Positions 16,369 through 23,167 of a stretch of 64,000 nt of DNA are shown piece after piece. The position numbers and the translations under genes were made by a program. Under the pieces are notes generated by a model. That model was not told the origin of the DNA and ran no database searches. It saw nothing but the letters and a program-made list of their open reading frames with translations. Each line of letters begins with the position of its first letter. The stretch's first letter is position 1. The stretch covers positions 125,962-189,961 of the forward strand of contig NZ_BAVQ01000023.1 in NCBI RefSeq assembly GCF_000524475.1, read 5' to 3'. This DNA is from Tomitella biformata AHU 1821. GTDB taxonomy: Bacteria; Actinomycetota; Actinomycetes; Mycobacteriales; Mycobacteriaceae.

Positions 16369-17958
16369 TTAGCAGCCCATCAGGGAGCCGAGCGAGCCAA
16401 GGCTGCCGAACACGTCCAGCGAGCCGAGGCTGCCCGCGTTGCACTCGTCGCCGCCTCCGTTGCCGTCGTCGCCGCCGTTGCCGCCGTTGCCATCACCGGG
16501 ATCGCCGCCCTCGGCGGGCTTCTCGGCGACATTGACCGTGGTGCTCACAGCGGTCCCATCGCCCACCTGGACAACCAGCGTGTGATCGCCGTGGTCCAAT
16601 GCGGACGTGATGCAACTGGCCGTGCCGTTCGCGCCCAGCGCGGCGTCCTGGCAGATCTCCACGCCGTCGACCTTGATCGACACAGCAGCGCCTTCGACGC
16701 CGTCCGGCTGTGTGACGGTGACCGTCACCGTCTCGCCGTCAATGGGCGCCTCCGGGCTGATTGCCACCGTCGGCTCACCGGCCTGGGGCTTCGCGTTGAC
16801 GGTGATCGACTTCTCGCTGGCCGGCGACGTGCCCGCGTTGTTGGTGGCGGTCACCTTGACGGTGGGAGTGCCCTCCGTCAGCGGACCAACCTGGCAGGAG
16901 AAATTCCCGTCGCTGGCGGCAGTGGCCTCGCACGTCTTGCCTGCGATATCGATATTCACAGTGGAGCCGGATGCGGCCTTACCGGAGACGGTGACAGTGT
17001 CGCCATCGTGGATCGGCTGCGGGCTGACCGCGATGCCGGTCGGCTTGCCCGGCGCCGCGGGGGCAGCCGCAACGGTGAAGTCCACCGTTGCGGATGGGCT
17101 GCCCGCCGTGTTGGTGGCGGTGACCGTCGCGGTGTGCGGGCCCGCGCCGAACGTGGCGGTGTCGATGGCGAACTCGCCGTTGATGTCAGAGTTGCCGGTG
17201 AACTCCTGGCCGCCGATCTTCACCGTCACAGCGGTATTCGGCGACGTTTTGCCCGTCACCTTCACCACATCGTTGCTGTTCGGACTCTGCGGGGAGACCA
17301 CGACATTCGACGGCGTGGCCGGGGCGGACTCAGCGACAGCGATGGTGGGGCCGGCGGACGTCAGACCACCCGCGTTGCCACCAGCCGTGCTGTTCCAGGT
17401 CAGGCCGCCTGTGGCCAGGGCCGACTGCACGGCACACTCCACCCGATAATCAGTCGACCAGGTAGCGGAATAGTTCGTGCCGAAGCCGTTGGTCAACTGC
17501 CAATCAGTCGGACCGTCGATCCGACTGACCTGCGTAACACCATCGTTGCGGTAATCGGCCGTGTACTCCTTGGACCCCAACTGCGGATCGCTGTCCCCAT
17601 CGTTTGAGTACGTTTGATATTTACCGTCGGACCACACCGTCAACTTCACAGATTCCGGCACCGGCACCAAGCACGTCGGATGGTGATCCTCCATCCAAGA
17701 CAAGCCATGCGCCGGCGCCGTGCCGGAGTTCGTCAGCTTATTGGTGATCGTCACCACCTCCCCCACCTTCGGCGCGTCATCACTGACCGACCGACTCCAA
17801 TCGATCTTCATCCCCGCGACATTGGTATTGATGGTCCCCGATGCCGATACCTCTGCCGCCGACGCCACCCCCGCACTCAAACCAACACCCAACGACGCCG
17901 CCAACACGGACGCCCCCACACCGGCGATGACCCGATGGATCACAATTCTCCTGGACAT
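16369..17958 (-). CDS. Secreted multi-Ig-like protein with HPTC domain and GSLGSL tail (2 of 4)
   Basis: 529-aa surface protein. Signal peptide at residues 1-34 (core VLAASLGVGLSAGVASAAE). The HPTC domain (residues ~38-210) has IDWSRSVSDDAPKVGEVVTI, Cys in EDHHPTCLVPVPESV and Cys in STDYRVECAV. It is followed by three to four bacterial Ig-like modules (residues ~215-480) of the type VTVSGKAASGSTVNIDIAGK, ending in VTATN. A Gly/Asn/Asp-rich linker leads to the tail AGSLGSLDVFGSLGSLGSLM-GC. ATG 17958 has AGAGG 7 nt upstream. The first 210 residues are nearly identical to the protein at 18093, so this is an Ig-extended duplicate. Adhesion or a structural role is inferred. No LPXTG motif is present. 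Confidence 0.85.
   Translation of the reverse strand: MSRRIVIHRVIAGVGASVLAASLGVGLSAGVASAAEVSASGTINTNVAGMKIDWSRSVSDDAPKVGEVVTITNKLTNSGTAPAHGLSWMEDHHPTCLVPVPESVKLTVWSDGKYQTYSNDGDSDPQLGSKEYTADYRNDGVTQVSRIDGPTDWQLTNGFGTNYSATWSTDYRVECAVQSALATGGLTWNSTAGGNAGGLTSAGPTIAVAESAPATPSNVVVSPQSPNSNDVVKVTGKTSPNTAVTVKIGGQEFTGNSDINGEFAIDTATFGAGPHTATVTATNTAGSPSATVDFTVAAAPAAPGKPTGIAVSPQPIHDGDTVTVSGKAASGSTVNIDIAGKTCEATAASDGNFSCQVGPLTEGTPTVKVTATNNAGTSPASEKSITVNAKPQAGEPTVAISPEAPIDGETVTVTVTQPDGVEGAAVSIKVDGVEICQDAALGANGTASCITSALDHGDHTLVVQVGDGTAVSTTVNVAEKPAEGGDPGDGNGGNGGDDGNGGGDECNAGSLGSLDVFGSLGSLGSLMGC
17739..17828 (-). repeat. 90-bp perfect direct repeat, copy 1
   Basis: Identical base for base to 18644-18733, and embedded in about 600 bp of high similarity. 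Encodes the NTNVAGMKIDWSRSVSDDAP-KVGEVVTITN part of the HPTC domain. Marks a recent gene duplication or gene conversion. Confidence 0.9.
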
Positions 17959-18092
17959 TAATTACCTCTCAAAGATTTGGTGGTACAGGAACCGAACGAA
18001 GCCCTCGAGGGGCCGAACGAGAGTTGACATCCGTGCGGGGGTCGGCCCTGGGAAGGCCCCTCATCCCGATCGACGACGTCAGCCGAGTGCGA

Positions 18093-18863
18093 CTACTTCA
18101 AGCCGAGCGAGCCGAACAGATCCAGGCTGCCGAGGCTGCCGGTACCGCCGGAGCTATCGCCCGGCAGATTGCCTCCACTGCCATTGCCCCCGCCGTCATT
18201 CCCGCCATCACCGGGATTGGGATCTGAGTCCTTCGCCAGGACCGCGATGGTGGGGCCAGCGGACGTCAGAACACCCGCATTGCCACCAGCCGTGCTGTTC
18301 CAGGTCAGGCCGCCCGTCGCCAGGGCCGGCTGAACCGCACAGTCGACTCGATAATCAGTCGACCAGGTAGCGGAATAGCTCTTGGTGCTGCCGTTGGTCA
18401 ACTGCCAATCATTCAGCCCGTCGATCCGGCTGACCTGCGTAACCCCATCGTTGCGGTAATCAGCCGTGTACTCACCGGCCTCCAACTGCGGACCGCTGCC
18501 CCCATCGTTGAAGTACGTCTTGTCCTTGCCACTTGATATCACCGTCAACTCCACCGATTCCGGCAACGGCACCAGGCACGTCGGATGGTGATCCTCCATC
18601 CACTTCAGGCCATGAAGCGTCTTCGTACCAGAGTTCGTCAGCGTATTGGTGATCGTCACCACCTCCCCCACCTTCGGCGCGTCATCACTGACCGACCGAC
18701 TCCAATCGATCTTCATCCCCGCGACATTGGTATCGAAGGTCCCCGATGCCGACGCCTCATCCGCCGACGCCACCCCCGCACCCAACCCGACACCCAACGA
18801 CGCCGCCAACACGGACGCCCCCACACCGGCGACTGCCCGGCGGAACCAAATATTCTGAGTCAT
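18093..18863 (-). CDS. Secreted HPTC-domain protein with GSLGSL tail (3 of 4)
   Basis: 256-aa exported protein. Signal peptide (VLAASLGVGLGAGVASADE) and HPTC domain (residues ~38-205: WMEDHHPTCLVPLPESVELT, YTADYRNDGVTQVSRIDG, STDYRVDCAVQPALATGGLT). A Gly/Asp/Asn-rich linker then leads to the tail GSLGSLDLFGSLGLK. It lacks the Ig-like modules of its neighbour at 16369 but is otherwise its twin. ATG 18863 is chosen because AAGGGG lies 6 nt upstream; ATG 18869 would touch that site. It starts 26 bp after the stop of the Thr-rich surface protein (18889), so it may be the seventh gene of the SipW operon. Confidence 0.82.
   Translation of the reverse strand: MTQNIWFRRAVAGVGASVLAASLGVGLGAGVASADEASASGTFDTNVAGMKIDWSRSVSDDAPKVGEVVTITNTLTNSGTKTLHGLKWMEDHHPTCLVPLPESVELTVISSGKDKTYFNDGGSGPQLEAGEYTADYRNDGVTQVSRIDGLNDWQLTNGSTKSYSATWSTDYRVDCAVQPALATGGLTWNSTAGGNAGVLTSAGPTIAVLAKDSDPNPGDGGNDGGGNGSGGNLPGDSSGGTGSLGSLDLFGSLGLK
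18644..18733 (-). repeat. 90-bp perfect direct repeat, copy 2
   Basis: Identical to 17739-17828; see that entry. The copies are 905 bp apart in the same orientation, so recombination between them would delete one linker/tail region and fuse the two genes in frame. Confidence 0.9.
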
Positions 18864-18888
18864 GCGCATCCCCTTCTAGGACTATTGG

Positions 18889-19956
18889 CTAACCGAAGTT
18901 GGGCATGTTCTGCCCGCTGTCCTTGTAGAACTTCCACGTGCCGTCCTGGGGCGACTCCATGATTCGGTACACCTCGGTGTCGCCGACGATCCACAGTTGG
19001 CCGTTGTGCCAGTGCAGGTCCGAACCCTTCTCGACGCGTCCGCTGGCGAGCTCGTTGCCCTCGGCATCGACGACGGCGATCTTGTTGCCGCCCTTCATCC
19101 AGCCTGCGGTCAGCTCGCCATTCTCGACGGTGTCGCTGAGCACGGGCTTCGGGTCCTCTGTCGGAGTGGTCTCCGGCGTGGTCGTGGTGGTGCTGGGCGG
19201 AGTCATCGTCAGGGTGGTCGACGTCGGCGGGGTGCTCGTCGACGCCTCAGCGGAGGTTGTCGGAGCCTCCGTGGTTGAGGTCGGGGCCTCCGTCGTCGTG
19301 GTCTCGTCAGCCTCGGAGTCCTCAGTCACGTCCTGCTGCGGAGCCATCCGCATTACTTCCGGTGCGCCCCCACCCGCCTGGATGCCACTTGGCACTGGAG
19401 CGCTCGGGTCCCAGGTATGGGTGTTCTCCCACGGTTCATTGATTGCCCAGTCGGAGAGTCCGCCCGAGCAATAGGTGTCCGCTACTGTCGAAGTATAAAT
19501 CCCTTGCCCAATCCAACCGGAAGAAATCTGCCTCGTTGCATCCGTTTCACCACTCGCGATATTCACGGTGTGGACGCGCGCGATGAACGTTTGAGCAGTC
19601 CTGCTGAAATTGAACTTCTTGCTTGTGCCACTCTCGAAAGTATCTGAAATAACTTCACCGTTGCTGCGCACCACGACAACCCTGTATTTCATGCCTGGCC
19701 CAGCGCTAGGCCAGGAGATGTTGGCACTGCGAAAGCCAAGGGTTCCGCTATTTGAACACGTCGCCGTTGACGGCAGCGGCGTCGGATAAAAGTTCCCCGT
19801 CGCCACCTGGGACCCCGTGGTAGTGACGTCATCAGTCGGGTTGGCCATCGTCCCCGTAGCTTGGGCCAGTCCAAAGGTCGCCGCGGCGACGCCGCCGATG
19901 GCTATCAAAGACCGCACCGACAACTTGCGGGTGCGCGCACGTCGCAGATCAAACAT
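18889..19956 (-). CDS. Thr-rich stalked surface protein, SipW-operon cargo
   Basis: 355-aa exported protein with no family I recognise. The N-terminus is a SipW-like signal (basic FDLRRARTRK, hydrophobic IAIGGVAAATFGLAQATGT, then DVTTTGSQVATGNFY). An Ig/fibronectin-like domain (residues ~55-190, FRSANISWPSAGPGMKYRVV, IARVHTV) has Cys in TATCSNSG and DTYCSGG. A Thr/Ser/Pro/Glu stalk (residues ~215-275) is a likely O-mannosylation target. The C-terminal domain (residues ~280-355) is IAVVDAEGNELASGRVEKG plus LHWHNGQLWIVGDTEVYRI. ATG 19956 overlaps the stop of the upstream SipW-type peptidase by 8 bp, so the two are translationally coupled. Confidence 0.75.
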   Translation of the reverse strand: MFDLRRARTRKLSVRSLIAIGGVAAATFGLAQATGTMANPTDDVTTTGSQVATGNFYPTPLPSTATCSNSGTLGFRSANISWPSAGPGMKYRVVVVRSNGEVISDTFESGTSKKFNFSRTAQTFIARVHTVNIASGETDATRQISSGWIGQGIYTSTVADTYCSGGLSDWAINEPWENTHTWDPSAPVPSGIQAGGGAPEVMRMAPQQDVTEDSEADETTTTEAPTSTTEAPTTSAEASTSTPPTSTTLTMTPPSTTTTTPETTPTEDPKPVLSDTVENGELTAGWMKGGNKIAVVDAEGNELASGRVEKGSDLHWHNGQLWIVGDTEVYRIMESPQDGTWKFYKDSGQNMPNFG

Positions 19957-20560
19957 TGTGAGCCTCCTGAAGGTCCCCGCGGGTTTCGTGAGTGTCGACG
20001 GGGGCGTCGTTCGAAGTGCCGGCACCGGTGAGGGCCAAGCGTCGGTCTTTGGTTCTTCCGAATGCGATGACAAGCACAGCGCCTACCAAGCCGCCGCCGA
20101 GGAAGATGGCGAGCGGGCTAGACAGCCAGGCGACGATATATCCGAGTCCTCCAACGCTGAAGAACACCCGATCCGCTTCGGTGATCGTGTAGGGCAGGCG
20201 GTCAGGGGCGTTGTTGTCGTCGCCCTTGAGGGTGGCGACAACCGCTTCCCCGCCCGTCGGCTCGAGGCTGTACACCCTGTGCGTGATCCGCACGCCATGG
20301 TCGTTGTTCACACTGACCACATCGCCGACGGCCAGATCGGTCGCGGGAACGGTCTTGGCCAGCGCCAGCGCGCCGGTGGAGATCTGCGGCGACATCGAGC
20401 CCGAGCGGAACACCAGGGGCTTAATGCCGAACAGCAGCGAGGCCAGCGTGGCGATGATGCAGATCAGCCCGGCGGTCGCGGCAACATTCAGCGCGATCTC
20501 CTTGCCTCGGCTGCGTGCCGGCGACGCCGACTCATCGGTGAATGTCATCGCGCTGGTCAC
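19949..20560 (-). CDS. SipW-type signal peptidase I, copy B
   Basis: 203-aa signal peptidase of the S26B (archaeal/ER, SipW) type, which uses Ser-His rather than Ser-Lys. Two membrane helices frame the catalytic region: TAGLICIIATLASLLFGI (residues ~30-47) and YIVAWLSSPLAIFLGGGLVG (residues ~143-162). The nucleophile Ser is in FRSGSMSPQISTG and the His is in VRITHRVYSL. The C-terminal tail is cytoplasmic and hydrophilic. The start is GTG 20560, overlapping the TGA of the preceding TasA-like gene (GTGA); an ATG five codons on is possible. It lies immediately upstream of the Thr-rich protein and downstream of TasA-like protein 3, its likely substrates. Confidence 0.85.
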   Translation of the reverse strand: MTSAMTFTDESASPARSRGKEIALNVAATAGLICIIATLASLLFGIKPLVFRSGSMSPQISTGALALAKTVPATDLAVGDVVSVNNDHGVRITHRVYSLEPTGGEAVVATLKGDDNNAPDRLPYTITEADRVFFSVGGLGYIVAWLSSPLAIFLGGGLVGAVLVIAFGRTKDRRLALTGAGTSNDAPVDTHETRGDLQEAHNV

Positions 20561-21162
20561 TGCCCTTCGGCGGTGAAGTCGAAGCCGAGGTCGGCGATCT
20601 TGAACTGCTCGGCTTGGCCAGCGCCCGGCGCGACGGCAACCTGAATGCAGACGGTGTCCGTGGCACCGGAAACCAGCGTCCGTTCCGAGACGAGCGTCGG
20701 GTTGCTACCGACAATCCCCTCGTCACCGATGCGGTCACCCGAGCACTCGCTGCCATTTTTGACGCCCGCCTCATGCACGCTCACAGTGAGCTTGCCGAGC
20801 AGCTCCGACGAGCCCGAACCCGATGCGGACACGGCCCACTTGTAGTCAATAGTTCCGGTGTTCTCGACCGTGATCTCGCCAGCCGTGCTCTGACCAGGCT
20901 GCATGCTCGTCTGGTTGAGATTCGTGAAGGTGGCAGTGGGCCGCTGGCCATCGACCTTCATCTGGATCGACGCGGTGCTGAACATGCCGGTGGTCGCGGT
21001 GGCGGTGTCGGACCAGGCCGCCATCGTGCCAACAGCGCCCAAGCCCAGGACCATGCCGAGCGAGAGGACGGCTCGGGTGCGGGTCCAGCCGGTTTCCCCC
21101 AGGCGTCCGCGCATCCCCGCACCGACACGCGCGTCGGCGCGCGATTGCTGATTGTTAGACAT
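20557..21162 (-). CDS. SipW-dependent exported protein, TasA/camelysin-like (3)
   Basis: 201-aa exported protein with the alternate signal peptide recognised by SipW. After a basic stretch (MRGRLGETGWTRTR) comes AVLSLGMVLGLGAVGTMAAW, then SDTATATTGMFSTASIQMKV; the AAWSD after the core is the hallmark of SipW substrates. The mature domain is the TasA-type jellyroll (QPGQSTAGEITVENTGTIDY, then TVCIQVAVAPGAGQ, then FDFTAEGQ). ATG 21162 overlaps the stop of SipW-type peptidase A by 8 bp (ATGTCTAA). TasA-fold proteins form fibres in Bacillus; fibre formation here is inferred. Confidence 0.8.
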   Translation of the reverse strand: MSNNQQSRADARVGAGMRGRLGETGWTRTRAVLSLGMVLGLGAVGTMAAWSDTATATTGMFSTASIQMKVDGQRPTATFTNLNQTSMQPGQSTAGEITVENTGTIDYKWAVSASGSGSSELLGKLTVSVHEAGVKNGSECSGDRIGDEGIVGSNPTLVSERTLVSGATDTVCIQVAVAPGAGQAEQFKIADLGFDFTAEGQ

Positions 21163-21868
21163 TCTGCTGTCCCATTTTCGTTTCAGTGGTTGATGCCGGC
21201 GTGGAACCAGCATGCGAATCGTCTGAGTCGGTTTCACGCCGCTTGTCCCGGAGCCCGCTGATCACCATCCACACCGCGTATCCGCCCAGGCCCGCCGCAG
21301 CGACCGTGATGAGGATCGAACGCGATTGGCCGTTGATCACCGTGTTCACCCGGCCGAGGTACGGCACTGAGTAGATGACGCGGCCGTGGATCTGCTCGGG
21401 CACCAGCGACCAGGAGTCAGAGATGGGGTTGTTATCGCCCTTGGTGTGGATCCGCCGCTCACCTTCGCCGGTGTAGTAGATGCCGTCGATGCGGTGGGTG
21501 ACCACCGCGGGATCGCCGGACACCGGCTGGAACGTGATGACGTCCCCCGTCGACAGTTCGTCGTTGGGGATCGGCTTGACCACGATGAGCGTGCCCGGCG
21601 GCATCGTCGGTTCCATCGAGCCGGTGAGCACCGTGTACGCCGTCGACCCAGTGAGCCGTGGAATAACGACCATCACCGCGAGAAAGCCGACCATCAACAG
21701 CAATGCCACCCAGGAGACGACGGTACGAACCCACCACCAGATGGTGGTCTGCTCGTCCGCGTCCTTTTCGGGCTGGGGCTGCTGATCCGATGCTTCTGCG
21801 TGGGCTGAGTGCCGAGGAATGTACTCGACAGTGTCGCCCTCACCGTGGCTGCTCGCGGTGATCGTCAT
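21155..21868 (-). CDS. SipW-type signal peptidase I, copy A
   Basis: 237-aa signal peptidase of the S26B type with an N-terminal acidic cytoplasmic extension (~40 residues). TM1 is VVSWVALLLMVGFLAVMVV. The catalytic Ser is in VLTGSMEPTMPPGTL, the catalytic-type His in AVVTHRIDGIYYTG, and the acidic KGDNNP box completes the family pattern. TM2 is ILITVAAAGLGGYAVWMVI. ATG 21868 overlaps the TGA of TasA-like gene 2 by 4 bp, and its own stop overlaps TasA-like gene 3. A dedicated enzyme wedged between its presumed substrates is the standard SipW/TasA arrangement. Confidence 0.88.
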   Translation of the reverse strand: MTITASSHGEGDTVEYIPRHSAHAEASDQQPQPEKDADEQTTIWWWVRTVVSWVALLLMVGFLAVMVVIPRLTGSTAYTVLTGSMEPTMPPGTLIVVKPIPNDELSTGDVITFQPVSGDPAVVTHRIDGIYYTGEGERRIHTKGDNNPISDSWSLVPEQIHGRVIYSVPYLGRVNTVINGQSRSILITVAAAGLGGYAVWMVISGLRDKRRETDSDDSHAGSTPASTTETKMGQQNV

Positions 21869-22410
21869 GACTGGCTAACCGAGCTGGCGTCGAAGGTGAA
21901 CGTGGCGTTGGTTCCCGTGCTGGCACCCGCAGAATTGCCCAGCGTGGCCCGCAGGCACAAGATCTGCATCTGCCCCGCCGGCACGAGCTGCTCAGAGAAC
22001 CCCGCGCCGTCCATGGGCCCGTCGTAAATCTCCGTGCCCACGTCGCCCGTCTCCGTGCAGGCGGCCTCGTTCGCGACCGTCGCCACCCGCAAGCTCAACG
22101 GCGGCGGAGTGGCGCTGTTGAGGATGACATCCGACAACAGATAGCTCATCTGCACGTTGCCGGAGTTGATCACCGGAAGCGGCATCTGGACACTATCGCC
22201 CGGGCCCTTGTTCTCCAGGCTGAAGCCGTCGAGGTTGAACTGCTTGACCCCGTCGGTGCCAGCGGAGATATCGAGCAGGCCGGCGGTGATGGTGCCGCCG
22301 CCGGACGCTTCTACTGAATCGCGCCACAGCGCGCCGGTCTGCTGCACCGAGACGAACCCGATGAGCAGAGCCGACGACGCTGCGATCGCCCATTTGTACT
22401 GGGACTTCAC
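21865..22410 (-). CDS. SipW-dependent exported protein, TasA/camelysin-like (2)
   Basis: 181-aa exported protein. The alternate signal peptide reads KWAIAASSALLIGFVSVQQT then GALWRDSVEASGGGTITAGL: a hydrophobic core followed by ALW-x-D and a Gly/Thr-rich stretch ending in AGLLDI, as in SipW substrates. The mature jellyroll (FSLENKGPGDSVQMPLPVIN, SGNVQMSYLLSDVIL) contains two Cys (EAACTETG, ILCLRAT) that could form a disulfide. ATG 22410 follows GAAGGTC. It is separated from TasA-like gene 1 by 46 bp containing the direct repeat CTACTAGTTG, and coupled to peptidase A by a 4-bp overlap. Confidence 0.8.
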   Translation of the reverse strand: MKSQYKWAIAASSALLIGFVSVQQTGALWRDSVEASGGGTITAGLLDISAGTDGVKQFNLDGFSLENKGPGDSVQMPLPVINSGNVQMSYLLSDVILNSATPPPLSLRVATVANEAACTETGDVGTEIYDGPMDGAGFSEQLVPAGQMQILCLRATLGNSAGASTGTNATFTFDASSVSQS

Positions 22411-22456
22411 GTGACCTTCTGACTACTAGTTGATGACCTACTAGTTGTGGAGCTGA

Positions 22457-22972
22457 CTACGGGGTGAGTACCTGCTCGAGCAGGACCGTTCCGGCACCGA
22501 TGGTGGCCGTCTCGTTGAAGCCATCCTGACCCGTGGTGTCCGACTTGAACTCCACCTCGGTGGTGAACGAGACGGGACCGGACGCGATGATCGGCGAGGC
22601 GTTGGTGTCCGACGAGCTCACAGTGAGCCGATCGTTGGTCTTCAGGTCGCCAGTCAGGTTGCCGAGCGAGGGAATGAGCTCAGCCTTCAGGTTGGTGCCG
22701 CTCAGGGTCACGTTGTACGTGGAGGTGTACTTGACCTTGTCTCCCGGCACGAGCTTGTCGTTGACCTGGTCGAACGCCGTGTTGACCTTGCTGCCGCTGG
22801 CCCACGTCCAAACACCGGCCGAGGTCTCGGCAACCGCCATCGAGCCAGCTGTGACCGTGCCAGCACCCGTGGTGTTGCCGGATGCGTTCCATGCGGCGAA
22901 CGAGCCGGCACCGCCAGCGAGGAGCAGTGCGGCTGCACCGGCGGCGACGGCGCCCTTGGTGGTCTTCTTCAT
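22457..22972 (-). CDS. SipW-dependent exported protein, TasA/camelysin-like (1)
   Basis: 171-aa exported protein and first gene of the operon. It shows the clearest alternate signal peptide: MKKTTKGAVAAGAAALLLAG, then GAGSFAAWNASGNTTGAGTV, with the SFAAW motif after the core. This matches my memory of the NCBIfam group named alternate signal-mediated exported protein, RER_14450 family (not checked). The mature part is Cys-free, with KLVPGDKVKYTSTYNVTLSG as the conserved TasA-type strand pair. ATG 22972 has AAAGGA 8 nt upstream; GTG 22993 would place the start before that site. As first gene with its own ribosome site it is probably the most abundant subunit (inference). Confidence 0.82.
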   Translation of the reverse strand: MKKTTKGAVAAGAAALLLAGGAGSFAAWNASGNTTGAGTVTAGSMAVAETSAGVWTWASGSKVNTAFDQVNDKLVPGDKVKYTSTYNVTLSGTNLKAELIPSLGNLTGDLKTNDRLTVSSSDTNASPIIASGPVSFTTEVEFKSDTTGQDGFNETATIGAGTVLLEQVLTP

Positions 22973-23137
22973 CTGATTTGTCCTTTGCTTCACAACCGAC
23001 GCCGGTGCGGGACTGCACAGGCGATAGATCGAGAGTTCGGCCTGCTATGCGGCCATCCCCCTGGTCCAACCCGATTTCCCGGGCCGGGTCAGCTGCACAA
23101 CGCGCCGGAGCGCATCAGCTGAAGTTCTTGTGTGCCG

Positions 23138-23150
23138 CGGGGCTCGGCCC
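23138..23150 (-). terminator. Short GC hairpin after the 296-aa GSLGS protein
   Basis: GGGGC-TCG-GCCCC stem (7 bp with flanking CG pairs), 18 bp beyond the stop at 23168, with no U-run. Weak terminator candidate separating that gene from the SipW operon. Confidence 0.35.
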
Positions 23151-23167
23151 CGTCGGGTGGATCCTGG

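Noticed and set aside
18889-22993. Type IV pilus or curli system
   Set aside because: No prepilin signal, ATPase or curli repeat; peptidases are of the SipW type.
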